From positions 940,001-1,004,000 of the forward strand of contig LSRY02000019.1 in assembly GCA_001643675.2 (NCBI GenBank): a stretch of 64,000 bases of DNA, written 5' to 3'. Numbering within the stretch: the stretch's first letter is position 1; each line of letters begins with the position of its first letter. Under the pieces are notes generated by a model. The model saw only the letters and a list, made by a program, of their open reading frames with translations, ran no database searches and was not told the DNA's origin. The DNA comes from Monocercomonoides exilis (taxonomy: Eukaryota; Preaxostyla; Oxymonadida; Polymastigidae). Position numbers and translations under genes: made by a program. Shown one piece after another: positions 22,482-34,703 of the stretch.

Positions 22482-22591
22482 AATTTTCTATGAAAAATTA
22501 CAACTACTGAGCAATTTACAATTTAATATCAATATGGAAAATTAATTACTATATTTGAATTTCTAAATAATGGGAATGAAAAAAATTACAT

Positions 22592-22962
22592 ATGAGCCAA
22601 ATTAACGAAAAGGAAAAGCATTCTATTGAAGAGTTGGATCAAAGATAACAAGAATCAGCCTTGCATTACACAACTGATAAAATCAACTCAAAACTTAAAA
22701 GATCTTCGCAAGAATTAGAAGAAGTCATTGAAGGAAAAAAAAAGGCAAATACCACCTGCAAAAGAACAAGAACCTATAAACATTCCTGATGATTGCCTCC
22801 AATTAGGTGAATGAAAAGTTTCAAAAACAAAAAGGAAGCGAGGACTGCATAAGTGTAGAATAATACCTCCTTCAATTTAAAGATATTTTGAACAATAATA
22901 GCATGGAAATAAATAGCATAAAAAAACAACACTTTTGGGTGGAGCAGTTCTTTGAAATATCT
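22592..22962 (+). pseudogene. Small degenerate ORF, unidentified
   Basis: From ATG 22592 a Glu/Lys/Gln-rich frame runs through TAA (Gln) to an A9 run at 22735-22743. A one-base shift there restores a good frame (RQIPPAKEQEPINIPDDC). This meets a TGA at about 22822 and then stays open through several TAA and TAG codons. The mixture suggests a broken gene in the TAR=Gln code. Its 3' part overlaps the 325-bp block repeated at 41.1 kb. I do not recognise the product. Confidence 0.35.
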
Positions 22963-23168
22963 TCAAATTTTTATAAGAAAATAATTTTTGATCAATCCCA
23001 TAATTAAATATTTGAATCTGATTTTAAAGTTTTTTGTGCGAACGCGGAAGAATTGAAGGTTGATTGATGTATTAAACAATGCACCGCTTATAGTTACACA
23101 AATTATGTTTGACTTTGCTATATTTTTTTCTCTTTTTTCATGTTATTCTTTTTATTTGTAACTTTCAC
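22843..23168 (-). repeat. 325-bp inverted repeat, copy 1
   Basis: The reverse complement of this block is nearly identical to 41115-41440, just upstream of the Tc1/mariner relic. Sequence on either side is unrelated, so the block is a discrete unit. It contains GCACCGCTTATAGTTACAC and a run near TTTTTTTATGC. Confidence 0.85.
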
Positions 23169-24196
23169 TTCTCTGACAACATTAAAAAGTTTATTTGATT
23201 TATTAGCATTTTAAATCAATATAAACAAATAATTTCAAAGTTTAAATATACGTTTCAATACAATTATTTTTCATTTTTTCGAAAATTTGTTATTTTAATG
23301 ACAATGAAATTCGAATAAACAATTTTTCTTTTGTATTGAGAAATAGGCTGTCATTTTTATCGTTTTTAAATAACAATCAATAGATTCTTACGTATGAAAA
23401 TACCTATTTTCTTTTACATTTCACTTTTATTAAGTTATCTCATATCTTTTGTTGTATTCAAAAAAATATGCTATCAAAGAAGTATTTCAATTTTTTTGTT
23501 GATTCGTTTCAGCAGAATGAAAAGAATAAAATATTTTAATCAATAGGAATTATTTCTTCGTTGTTTCCGTAGAAGAAATGATGAGAAAAAAAAAATAATT
23601 ACTTTTATTCATTGTTTTCAAAAACTTATAGAATCCAAAATAAGTCTTCAATAACATTCAATAACAAACAAATCTATGAATTGAATTTGAAAAGCAAACA
23701 ACTTTATCAAAAATATAAATTTGTTCATGTTTTCAAACTTATCAATATCAATTGATTTTCTTTTCTTTTCTTTCATTTCATCTTCTTGCCTTCTTTTCTT
23801 CTCACTGAAATCTTTAAAAAAACGTTTAGAATTCAGATTCCATTTTGTTATTCAGTATTTGTTACTGTATCTTATCCAAAATGAAATCGATAATTGCTCT
23901 TTACAGCAAGAAATCAACAAACAAAGTTTTGTTACCTGCAATGCTCCTTCATAAAAGAATTATTCATATGCAAATTGCCTTGTTGTTTCTCTTTGCTGAT
24001 CGAAAACCACACGCAATTCCACCATTTAGCTCAATGTTTTCTTCATCCCACAATTGACATAATTCAAAGAATGAAAAGCATGAGTTTAATTGAATGCATT
24101 TAGGCTTTCACTTTTATCTTTTTCATCTCCAATTATTTATGAATAATAAATGAATTTGAAGAAAAAGAAAAAATGTAGGAAGAAGAAGAAATTGAA
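23169..24196. other. AT-rich intergenic region
   Basis: No gene recognised. Three overlapping short ORFs around 23721-24103 have no recognisable features. Confidence 0.4.
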
Positions 24197-25410
24197 TTAG
24201 AAGATAACTGTGATAATGTTGCAGAAGAAAAGGAAGAAGAAGAAGAAGAGAAAGGAGAAAGAGGAAGAAGAAGAAGAAGAATAATTATAATAATAATAAT
24301 AAGATGATGATGATAAAGAATTGCACTCTTTCCCCGTGCCTTTCCCACAATCACCCCCTCCCCTATTCCCCTCTGCTTTACCCCAATTCAACCTGCACAT
24401 CTCCACATAGCTCTTCTTCAAAGCCAAATTTGTCAAATCCAACGAAGCCTGCAGAGGCATCACAGGAACACCGTATGTGCCTAGAAATGTTCCGTCTGAA
24501 GTGAACAAGGCGCTGTGCTTGCTGAAGGTCAGGAGGAGGAAAGGAGGGGCTGTTTTGTGCGGGAAAAAGGGGTGGAGGAGAGGGAGAGAAGAGGAAAAGG
24601 GGTAAGAAGAAGAAGAAGAGGAGGAGGAGGATGAAGAAGATGATGATATTTCATTTATTCGAGAAGATGAAGAAGAAGAAGAGGAGGAAAGAGAAGAAGA
24701 AGAGAATGAGAAGAGGAAGGAGAAGGAGAAGAAGGAGAAGAAGAAGAAGAAGAGGTAGAAGTCACAAGCCAAGAAGTTATGAAATTACCACTTCCTCCGG
24801 AAAAGATGATGGAAGAAGAAGAAGAAGAAGCAGGAGTTGCCGCAGACGGCGAAGTCAACGAGCCAGCAGGAGAGCGAGGTGTCGTCTCAATTCTTCCTGT
24901 CGACAGCGCAAAAGCTGAAGTTTGCACGTTCTTTTTGTGCTCAAACACAGTTGGAGGTGCAATCGAAGGCGCAAACAAAGCAGAAGTGACTTCGTGTTCG
25001 TGTGTGGTGAACAGAGTGATGGTGAAGGAGGCAGCAGCTTTCGCACGCGAAGCAGCGAGAAAAGCAGAAGCAGCGCTGGGTTTCTTCTTCATTTTGGAGG
25101 ATCTTTCGAATTCGATTGAGGAAGAAGAAGAAGTTGTGGAAGGGGAAGGTGAAGGAGAAGAGGAGGAGGAGGAGGAAGAGGAAGACGAAGATATGAGTGA
25201 AGAGGAGGAGGAGTGGAAGGAATTGGAAGAAGAGGAGAGAGAGAAGAAGAAGAAAAGGAGAAGAAGAAGAAGAAAAGGAGGAAAAATTACGTGTGGGATT
25301 TCTTTGAAGTTGAAATGGAGAGAATAGATGAAAGGGAGCAAACGTTGATAACCTCTTTTCCAGAAGGACTGGCTTTCAATTCTTTTGATGAAATGGTAGC
25401 CGAAACGCAA
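24197..25410 (-). other. Ser-rich low-complexity ORFs, possible gene
   Basis: Two overlapping minus-strand frames (25410-24655 and 24772-24197) encode poly-Ser stretches interrupted by more complex segments, e.g. KNVQTSAFALSTGRIE and VPVMPLQASLDLTNLALKK. A frame change in the trinucleotide repeat around 24700-24770 would join them. The plus strand also has a long Glu-rich frame (24779-25327). I cannot decide which strand, if any, is expressed. Confidence 0.3.
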
Positions 25411-25850
25411 TTCTCAAATGGAGATTGAATGATGCTTCTTCCATTGAAAAATACATCGTTTCCTCTGCCATTTGTTGCTGCATTTCCATCTGAGAAACAA
25501 AAAGTGATGAATTTTATTCCATTCGTCCAATTGAAGGTTGCATCCAAATAAATACCAGTGCCGCCACATGTTGATGAAGTTGATGTCAATTTATTGTTAA
25601 AGAACTGACAATCATTAACCAAAAATTTCTCTGGTTTATTGCTTGGAGGATAATTAAATGTTAGAGAACCAGTAGAACCACCACCAGAATTTGAAATGCA
25701 CTTGCATTTGGTGAAAAGGAATTGAGCATTTATTGGTGTACTTCCCATCTTAAAATACCACCCAGTTCCACACCAATTTGTGATTGAACAACTTTCCACT
25801 CTGTTTACTGAAAATACATGAATAAGACTGATTGCAGCCAAATAATACAA
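25287..25850 (-). pseudogene. Beta-helix gene fragment
   Basis: The minus-strand frame matches the 3' half of the 18- and 38-kb beta-helix paralogues: SITNWCGTGWYF, AQFLFTKCKCISNSGGGS, then NYPPSNKPEKFLV, KFITFCFSDGNAATNGRGND and SIIQSPFENC. The N-terminal half is missing, and the end runs into low-complexity sequence. It is a truncated copy. It preserves the Asn-Tyr-Pro-Pro stretch that is interrupted by TGA in the 38-kb copy. Confidence 0.7.
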
Positions 25851-27280
25851 TTCACTCCTCCATTTTTGTTAAAAAATTGGGACATTATTTTCGAAATCAT
25901 AATAAATTTCGGCAGTTGTTTTTTCTGAAAAATGAATCTTGATTTCTGCTTTATAAACTCAAATATCGTCTTTTGAAAGCAAGAACATATTATATTGAAT
26001 CGATATTTGATCTTTATGTTCATTATTTTTGGATTATATATTTTTTTCGAAAAAGATCATTTGAGGAATACTTTATTTTTCATTTCTGAAGATGGACTTT
26101 TTGTCAGCTGTAAGTGAATGAATAATTGTTAATGATTTTCAACAAACAAGTTAACTTCACGAATGTTTATGTTTATATACACAAAGGAAATGAGAATGCT
26201 TGATTATTTTCGTTGATGTTTGATTGTTTGAAATTTATTATTAATGTCTCACAGCCCTTTTAATTTTATTAAAAAACATGGTAACAATATTTTTTTTAAA
26301 TTGATTCAATAGCTGAGTATCATGTTTTTCGAGTTCATTACAGTTTTTAAACTTTTTTTGTTATTTCTTTGACTACTGAATAATTTTATAAGATTGATTG
26401 GTTCTTTTTTTGAATTTTATTTATCTTTTTTTTTTTTTTTGAATTCCAACAAATATTCAAACAAAGAATAGTCACAGTATCACTCTCATTTGTATTTTCA
26501 TGAAAGAACTTCAGAAGTATTTCCAGGTGTGGAAATCATGTTTAATGCATGTCATAATATGATTTTCACTAATTGAGTTACCAATAAGTATTATTATTAA
26601 CAAAGTTAAAGTTATCTATTGCACAAAAATCAAAGAATCGATTACAAAATAGTCAAAGACGGTTTTTGTTTGTTTGTTTTACTTATATGACATTTTGAAA
26701 GGTTTTATTCGGATAGAATATAGATTTAAGTTGTGTTCATTTCTTATTTTCGTTTATTACGAGTGTTTTTTTTAAAGAAAAAGGTGATGGATTCATTTGT
26801 TTTTTGAGTTTATTCCAAAATTACTGGAAATTCAAAGTTTAAATAAATCATGTTTTGTTTAAGAAAAACTTGCTCAATACATATGTTTTACAATTTATCG
26901 TTTACACTTTGTATTTTGCAATGTTGTTCAGGATAAAACAATTGTGATTTGAAAATTGATTCGATTCAATGAACCTTCGAGGAGAAGTTTTTCGAAATGA
27001 TTTGTGTAGCTTTCAGAAAAAGTCACTTGTTTTGTTTTTTTTTTCCTATTTAACTTGTGAAATTTATCTATCTCCATTTTCACGTTCGTCTGATGAAACA
27101 GTATGAAAAGCTCGGTATTAACTTGAGAGATTTTGTTTTTATGTTGATGAAAACATTCAATCACATCCTTCAAGTTTTATTTTGAAGAAGTTGTCGAACA
27201 CAGGCTCTAAGCTCGATCAAATGATGAATCTGAATCAGTTGAGACTGCTGAAGAAATTGATGGTGAAGGTGTTTTTTTTT
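25851..27280. other. AT-rich intergenic region
   Basis: About 1.4 kb with no recognisable gene or repeat. Confidence 0.5.
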
Positions 27281-28690
27281 TCATGTTTCCTCCTCTTCTT
27301 TTTCCTCATCTTTCTCCAATGCCCATTCTGGAATCTTGTCTGAATCTTTCCCCAAGATGTATTCTGTTGATCCACTCTCACTCAACAAATGCTCTGATGA
27401 CTCTGAATGTTGAAGGCTTTTCTCGTACACCCTCTTCTTTATCCTCTCTTCATTCTTCTTCTCTGTCTCCCTTTCTGCTCTCCTCCATTGCTCTTCTGGT
27501 GACATCTCCATCGTCACCATCTCAAATGCTTTTGGATCCTTCTTCACTGTGTCTTCCACAATCACCTCCAGCTCTTCTGTTTTTCTCTTTTGCTTTTTCC
27601 ATCTAATTGTCACAGCAATGGAAACAATAAGTGCAATCAAAAACAAAACAACAAATATAATCGCAATTATAAATGCCCATGATTTCCCTTCTTTCACACC
27701 TTCAACAATCCTTTCATCTCCATTTCCCTTTGCTTCACTTGCATTCTTCAAAACGAATGACTGTGTTGAAGATGGAGATTCTGAATTCCCAAATAAAACA
27801 TGCACACTCACTTCTATTTCATTTCCACAATTGCTAAGGAGATCTTTTCCCCCACTTCCTTCAACTTCTCTTTCTGACATTAACCCACTTGCATCAAAAT
27901 CATAATGCTCAATCTCTTTCTCTTCTCCTTTCCTCTTCACAACTGAGAATGACATATTGCATGGAATAAAAAGCATTCCTTTGAATATCAACTTCATTCT
28001 ATCTGTCTCTTCTTTTGCTTCCACACTTTCCAACACAGGAATGAAGAATGATGAATCCCTCTCATAAACAATCCCTTCAAAACTGCACACATCATTCAAC
28101 ATCCAAAGAGAAGAGTTATCCTTCCATCCATCTCCTCCTTTCAGACTCACCAAATCCACCATAGCAGAGCCTGTGCAGACAACATTTCTTCGAGCTGATG
28201 TATATTGCAGGATGGAAGACGTGTTATTCACAAACATCCCCATGGTGATGTCAACATTCCCACAATCAACTGATATGCCACCTTCTGAAGAGTTTGTGAT
28301 GATTGTGTCCTTCAAGCGGCTGGTGCTATCAGAAAGATACATCAACGATCCATTCCAATGACATGCATCTTCAATTGCTGAATTATCAATGATATTTGCA
28401 TCATTTTGATATCCTTCAAAAAACGAAGATTCGATGGAAACATTATTGGACAGATCAATGGTCTGTGCATTTGTGGAATATGATGTCTGATTTGTGAACG
28501 AGCAGTTTGAGCAAGAGCAATTGGAAAGAACAATTTGAGCAGAAGTGGAAGAAGCTGAGAGAACAGAAGCTCCTTCCGAATTTCTTGAACACTTATTGAA
28601 TGAGCAGCTTCCAATAGAAACTGCTCCTGTTGACAAATCGTTTATCGCAATGACACAACCTTCAGTCAATTTCACTCCATCTGCAGATTC
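27281..28690 (-). CDS. Beta-helix surface protein, membrane-spanning C-terminal part
   Basis: It begins in frame after a TGA near 28709 (ESADGVKLTEGCVIAINDL), so an upstream exon is likely joined here. Beta-helix units (SIGSCSFNKCSRNSEG, IVLSNCSCSNCSF) are followed by a non-repetitive ectodomain. A single transmembrane segment (AFIIAIIFVVLFLIALIVSI, about residues 335-360) is followed by a basic stop-transfer stretch. The charged cytoplasmic tail contains ELEVIVEDTVKKDPKAFEMV, SPEEQWRRAERE, SESSEHLLSESGSTEYILG and IPEWALEKDEEKEEEE. From memory, this tail is a signature of Monocercomonoides-type oxymonad surface proteins. It ends in TGA 27283-27281. Type I orientation is inferred. Ligand or function unknown. 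Confidence 0.75.
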   Translation of the reverse strand, partial: ESADGVKLTEGCVIAINDLSTGAVSIGSCSFNKCSRNSEGASVLSASSTSAQIVLSNCSCSNCSFTNQTSYSTNAQTIDLSNNVSIESSFFEGYQNDANIIDNSAIEDACHWNGSLMYLSDSTSRLKDTIITNSSEGGISVDCGNVDITMGMFVNNTSSILQYTSARRNVVCTGSAMVDLVSLKGGDGWKDNSSLWMLNDVCSFEGIVYERDSSFFIPVLESVEAKEETDRMKLIFKGMLFIPCNMSFSVVKRKGEEKEIEHYDFDASGLMSEREVEGSGGKDLLSNCGNEIEVSVHVLFGNSESPSSTQSFVLKNASEAKGNGDERIVEGVKEGKSWAFIIAIIFVVLFLIALIVSIAVTIRWKKQKRKTEELEVIVEDTVKKDPKAFEMVTMEMSPEEQWRRAERETEKKNEERIKKRVYEKSLQHSESSEHLLSESGSTEYILGKDSDKIPEWALEKDEEKEEEET

Positions 28691-29180
28691 TCCATTTCAT
28701 GAAGCACTTTTTTATTTTCGAAGCATAACAACTTTTCTTTTTGATTCAATCTTCTTTTGTTTTCCATTTGTCAACGAAATCTGATCCTTTCAACTCAGAA
28801 AAGAAGGGTTCTTGAATGAAAACATCTTTCCTGAAAAGTTATCAACATGCTGAATTCTATGTTTGATGTTCAACAAAGTTGAGTTTGGAAAAACAGGTTG
28901 AGTGCAGTTCGATTGTTCAACAAATGAAAAATAAACAACCAAAAGAGAAAGTCTGAAACTTGCTTTTCAAATGAATGATAAGCTCGTATACAAAAATGAC
29001 TGACATAAATTGAATTTCACATTCTTTATCCAAACTCTCTCTCTGACGTTGTGATGATACTTTCTCAGTCATTGGTGGTTGTTAAGTTCAAGCATACAAA
29101 AGCTGATGAAGGATATTGAAGAGAGTGGATGCTAATATCTTGAACACTTCACACACCAAGAAAAACAGTTTGCTCTTTGA

Positions 29181-30197
29181 TCAGCAGCTGAGAGAAATAC
29201 GATGGAACGATATGCTTCGCTCGCACATTCTGGAATCAAAAGGAGCACAGAACTCTGTACATTATTTGATGTCTGCGTGATTGTTTACAGTAACGGACAC
29301 AAGTGTTATCTCTCTCTGGTATTTCACAACCCTCAGCGGAAGATCCTCTTCGCCAATAAACGAGTCTGTTGTGCAGCCCCATATCGCTAACTCCTCAAAC
29401 GGAGCTCTGAAATCCTGCAAGAATTGTACATCCACTATCTGAGCATCAATTGAGTGGCATCGAACGTTCACATCTCTCCCTCTGAATGCAGAGTTGTCTC
29501 TGAATGTGATATTCGATAACACCAAGTTCAGAGGCTGCTCAGCTGTCGAGGTGAATTCCAGAAACAGCCAGCCACCTCTTCCTGTGGTTGAGCAGAAGCA
29601 CTCAAAAATCGTGCAAAACGAGCAGTCAAAGTTTCCTCCCTCATTCAACACAGAAAACATCCCTCCTCCCTTTCCACACTTTAACCCTCCGCACTTCATC
29701 ATCGTTATGTTTCTAACAACCATTTTCAATGGCTCTTCATCATTTTTGTTCCGAATGATGGGAGTATCATCGGTTGTATTCTGAGTGACTTCTTCGAATG
29801 AACTCCATTCAATAACAACATCTTGTTCAAATTCGTCGCTTTCTCTTCTTGAACTCTTTGTTATGCTCAATCCGCTTGCCCCATCCAGCTCAACATTCTT
29901 CATTGTCGAGTTCTTAATGTTCAAAATCGTTGAAGATAATACAGAAATTATATCTTTTGTAAGACAAAGTGATTGTATTGTCACAAATTCTAATTGAACA
30001 GTTCCTCCATCTGCTCTGATCAGCCCAAAGTTGATCATGTTTTCTCCGCTTTCTTCCATTTTTGTGAATGAACAGTCCTTCACAGTCAACAATCCATTGC
30101 TTGAACAAACGTGCAGCAAAGTTTTAGCTCCGCTTGCGAATGACGATGGAACAATGAAATTAATCAGCCCGAACTTGGCAATACCCTGAATCTTCAT
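29181..30197 (-). CDS. Beta-helix surface protein, N-terminal or middle part
   Basis: The frame gives successive beta-strand units (TVKDCSFTKMEESGENMINF, LNIKNSTMKNVELDG, MVVRNITMMKCGGLKCGKGG, LVLSNITFRDNSAFRGRDVN). It then continues as ITLVSVTVNNHADIK. TAA 29264-29262 follows and, read as Gln, leads to CTEFCAPFDSR and TGA 29183-29181. A Cys-rich segment here is usual in the family, which supports the Gln reading. The 3' neighbour (28690-27281) supplies a membrane anchor and tail in a different frame. The roughly 490 bp between them could hold an intron or decay, so one gene spanning 27281-30197 is likely but not shown. Confidence 0.6.
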
Positions 30198-30507
30198 TGC
30201 CTTTCATTCTACTCTTTCAAGCAATTATGCGCATTCTTAAGATCCCACTTCGTTGTTATCATTCGATTTTGTTTCAGCAACGCTAAGATCGAAACATATT
30301 GGAGAACTCTTTTTCGTATGATTCCAATGTTTCTTTCGAATCAAATTAGTTATTGTAATAATTCTCATTGAAAATTTATTGATAAACACAGATAATGATA
30401 AATAAAAACAATGTCGACATTGAAAAAATACATAAACGAAAACAATAATATTGAATAATAAACTGCAAACGAGGAATTTTGTTTGTTTTTTCAATGAGTT
30501 AAGAGAA

Positions 30508-30605
30508 AGTCCACCCTGGGAGGCTGATTCTGGACCCAAAGCCTTCAAGGGATTGTGCTGGACCGGTCACAGCACAATCCCAGGACGGAATCAGCCTAGC
30601 CCCAT
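30508..30605 (-). ncRNA. Candidate structured element, copy 2 (3' of gene A)
   Basis: The outer stem GGCTGATTC (30522-30530) pairs with GAATCAGCC (30588-30596). The inner 12-bp stem GGGATTGTGCTG (30549-30560) pairs with CAGCACAATCCC (30570-30581) around a 9-base loop. Between the stems, TGGACCCAAAGCCTTCAAG matches copy 1 with two differences, while the stems differ by compensated changes. GGG and CCC can extend the base of the outer stem. It lies downstream of gene A, and its minus-strand reading matches the plus-strand reading of copy 3 downstream of gene B. Confidence 0.6.
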
Positions 30606-30990
30606 TTTTGCATATAAGCAAATATAAGGGTACCCAGATAAAAATGCTTTACACATTTATATCTGAGCTTGAGCAGCGGACATTTCAAAAAACTCATCAA
30701 AAAAATAAACAAAATTTCATAAAAACACAACAAAAATACTCAAATATTATTAGCTGGATTAAAGAACTATAATTTATCAAGCTTTTCCCTCTCTTTGTAC
30801 ATTCTTTTCGTGTTTATTCCAGGTGACAAAGAAGTTGATTTATGATAATACTCCTTTGATGTTTTTTTTGGGCGCTCATCTCTTTCTCTTTTTTCTCGAA
30901 ATGCTGTTGCAAATATTCCTTTTGAATTGAATGGAGATGAAACCGATCGAAATATTTAATTTCCGCGCTTTTCATAAAATAAATATGTCT
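30606..30990 (-). other. 3' region of gene A, possibly still coding
   Basis: After the TGA at 30993-30991 the same minus-strand frame continues openly to about 30700 (one TAA) as HLHSIQKEYLQQHFEKKEKE and beyond. This resembles the corresponding C-terminal stretch of gene B by charge pattern and spacing. Gene A may therefore have lost its C-terminus by a recent nonsense mutation, or a further intron exists. Confidence 0.4.
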
Positions 30991-33900
30991 TCAAAGAACT
31001 GACCACCATTTTTTTCCATAGAATTTTGTTGGATGGGTTGTGCCTGTTATTAATCAAAAAACATATAAAAGATGTTTCAAATAAAAATGCAAGTGAATTA
31101 AAAATGAAAACAAATAAAAAGCAAACTTCAGAAAGTTACGGTGAGTTTTGGAACAATTGGAAATATGGTTGTCATCACATGAACCCGTGTGACAGGAATA
31201 AATTTCAAAAAATTTTATAAGTTCATCGATATTGCCAATTACAGTATTGTTATCCAATTTGTTATTAATGCATTGCGAAAGATGCCCGAACTCTCCGTCG
31301 CACTCGCACTTTCCGTGCTTTTCGCAAAAGAATGACAAAGATATTGTTTTATCCTTTGCAAACGAAGAATTGTTCGAAAGAAGAAAGTGCATCAGTTGAG
31401 AGTTTCTGAAATGTGATCCTGTATCACACATGAATCGAAATACTTTCTTTTTTTCAAAAATCGGATTAAATAAGACTTGTTGCAGACATTCTATTGTGAA
31501 CTTGAAGTTATGGGACAAAACGTTAGAAAAAAAGTTGAAAATGTGTTTCACTTTGTTTTCGTTTTCATCTTTCAAGTACGCTATAACACAGAATTGAGAC
31601 ACTTCGACTTTGTTGTAAAAATCTCGACTTATTTGATTCTTTCTGATGGGTAAGGACCAGTTTTCTTTGTAATCAAACAATAGAAGAGCCTCATCCTGTG
31701 TTAAATTATTTTTCAAGTGTCGAAAGAATTGTTGTTGATTATTGGCCAATATGCGGTGTTTTTCAATCAGTTGTTTTGTTGCTTTCTCTTCGTTGTTCAG
31801 TTGATCAGAACGTTGGAATAAAAGCTTCTCCTTATTCTTTAGTGAAGAGTACACCTCACACAAATCACAGACGTCCGTTCTTCTCGTTGCTCTTTTTAAG
31901 CGTAGGGTCCTTTTGTAGAATTGACTTTTTGACATTTTTATCTTTGTTTCCTTAACAAACTTTTCATATAATTCTGATTTTGGAACATTGATAATCCTGA
32001 TAGGTTGCTTTGAACATTGAAGATTTTCTTGTTCATGTGAAGGAATAAGAGTTTTTCCAATTTCTCTGATGTCTGTGTTGTTCACTGGATTTCTTGTCGA
32101 AAATGATAGTTTTGAAGAATCGATTGATTCATTTGGAACATGTTTTGAAATGTTGTTTATCGAATGATTGTTTGAATGAATTGTTTCAAAATTATTGGAC
32201 GAAGCATTTTTTGGAGCATTTGTGTCTTTCCGATTTGTTGGAGAATGATGAACATGCTTATCATGAAATGAAATGTTAGGAAAATTGTCTCTATTTTCTT
32301 CTGAAGTGTTGTTTGATTTTGATTGTGATGATGAAGAGAAGGACGTTGATGAAACTTGAGAATTATGAAGTGGTTGGGATATCAAAGATGATTCGCTGGA
32401 TGAAACATCTGTTGGTGAAGTGAAGTTTTTTGATATTGAATGATGTGGATGAAGTGATTGAACTCTATTTTGCCCTCTCTCTTCATTGCTCACTTGAAAA
32501 GCAACATCATCATGAAATGAGTGAGAGTTGTGACAGGTGATAGGCTGATAATAATCGTTCGAAAAATGATAGTCAAGCAAATTAGGCGATAAAATATCTG
32601 GTACAATTGCTTCAACATTGCTGTCAACTTTTTTGTACACAGAAAGAATTGGATTCGATCCCATATTTATTTGCGTTTCCATCACGTCTTTTATGTAATC
32701 GTGAACGGGCGTAACAGCTTCATCGTTGCACATGAACCATACACTTGAATTTTCTGTTGGTATATTGGAACACTTTCCACTTCGGCACATTGAGTAAAAA
32801 TGTCCATGTTCGTTATCTCCCTGATAGAATAGTTGTGCAATCAAAATGTGTTAACACACACTTCCTTCACAGCTTTCACAGACTTGCAAAGAATCACCTT
32901 CATTGAAAAATGATAAATATTCAGAAATTTTGAAACAATTATATCTATCATTTATTTCTGGTTCCATGGTTATTGATAATATTTGCGGGAATTGTTCCAT
33001 TTTCATGTGAGAATATTGAAAAGTTTCTGACTGACAGCGCTCACAGAAAGCATATCTGTTGTTCTGGTTGCTGGTCCCCATTTTGAATGAAGCATTAAAC
33101 GCTTCGGTGCAACTGGATCCAACGAGTCGAATTATTGGAGTTGGCTCACATGGGCCATTCATAACGCAATGACATTTTGAACATTGTCTTGGAAATGACA
33201 ATCTTGTATTCAATTGATGTGCAAAGTTCGGAAGGATAACCGATAAATCATTGAATAAATCCAAGAAAGTTTCATAGAATTCTTGTTGCGTTCCTTCTCT
33301 GAGTTTATGCCTTTTTTCAAATTGTTGAAGAAATAATGGTGACCATCTTTGTTTCAATTGTGAATTCTTTGTTTTGATAGTTATTACTTTAGAAACGAGA
33401 TATGAAAGATTTGAAAAATAAGAAGTGAACGTTCCATTTCGAAGTGGTAAATCTGGACATTGAACAATAATTGCTCGAAATATTTGAATTTGTGAAGCCA
33501 TATAACAACTGTTTCCAAAATTTGGTAAGCTGAAAAAAATTACTCCTTCATCTTCGTTTTCATTATCCCGAGAAGCAAGTTCCTGATCAACAATCATATT
33601 CTGATCTGAATGTTTGTCAAGCACATCCATCATTATGTCAGAGGAATCGTAACTAATTATATCTTCTTCAACGTCCATTGATATGCTATGATCATTATTT
33701 TCCGTAATTTCTTGATATTCCTCATTCTCATAGAAATTCTCTATTTGTGAACTTTGACAATGACTTTGAGAAATATGATTATGTTCTCCTCGAAGATTAG
33801 TATGTGTCCTTGAAATGTCGTGTATATCTGATAAGCTATTGTTATCATTTGGATGTGTATCGATGTGTGTTCCAGAGATAATATTATTCTCTTCAAAATA

Positions 33901-34703
33901 ACTATTTTCTTGAAAATAATCTCCCAATGGATCAATGTCTATTTCCATGTTGTCTTCTCCATTCAATATCGCAAAATCATTGACATTTTCAATAATTTCC
34001 TCTTTGAGAAAAATTTGAATGCATTTTTTCAAAATTATAATATTCATTTAATCAAAATTTCATAATATTGCAAACTGGGTTTTGTACTTAAAATTCTTCG
34101 TGATGTCTCCGATGATTCAGTCGAATTCGCAAAAATAAATTCAGAAAATCTTTTTTCTTCTTCGTTGCTGAGTTCTTATGAAATTTTCAAAAAAAGAAAT
34201 TTATAATTAAATGAAACAAAAAAACAAACTTCTTTTCGATGGAGGCATTTTTGGTTTTTGTGCTCGAGATATTTCCAAAGATGTTGAAGAGCTGCTTTGC
34301 TTAGAATAATTGTAATTTCCTTGCGTGCAGTGGAATCCAAAGTCTTGCAGCTGATGAAATGAATATTCATGGCACACAGTCTTGAGGATAGTGACTTTCG
34401 TATGAGCGTTGTCTTCTGTATTGTATGCCGATGCAAGACGCATAATAACGTATTTATCCTTTTCTTTATGTAACAGTGAATAATAATAAAAAATGAATAT
34501 ATTTCTTTCAACAAAAAAAAAATACCGTTGAATATATTTTGCAACTCGGAAAACAATTTCTTTCCTTTGTTTGTGTGAGCAAACATGTAAGTCAAGCAGT
34601 TAACTAAATCTTCCCCTGATATGTCATTCAAATATTCCCAAACAGCATTACACTTCTCGCTTTTTCTTGATGGAGAAAGCAATGAAAATTTCTTTTTTTC
34701 CAT
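30991..34703 (-). CDS. Gene A: ubiquitin-specific protease fused to RNase H-like transposase domain
   Basis: Predicted exons: 34703-34526, 34463-34230, 34174-34088, 34001-31140, 31043-30991. Introns are 55-96 bp, GT...AG, with 1 and 2 in phase 1. The sum is 1,137 codons. Order: N-terminal domain shared with B and D (AVWEYLNDISGEDLVNCLTY); acidic linker; USP (C19) Cys box LPNFGNSCYMASQ; zinc-finger Cys pairs (CSKC, CERC, CESC); His box DNEHGHFYSMC and MCND. Then comes a Ser/Asn-rich linker, CDLC motif, and RNase H-like core LLFDYKENW, FMCDTGSHFRN, EKHGKCECDGEFG. TAA 32853-32851 falls between the USP Cys and His boxes, so the enzyme is whole only if TAA is an amino acid. No stop other than TAA interrupts it. 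Role inferred: deubiquitinase plus DNA-processing domain, from a mobile element or a domesticated one. Confidence 0.72.

Noticed and set aside
24779-25327. Plus-strand Glu/Ala-rich ORF as a gene
   Set aside because: Overlaps an equally open minus-strand Ser-rich frame and the beta-helix fragment. Neither strand shows domain evidence.
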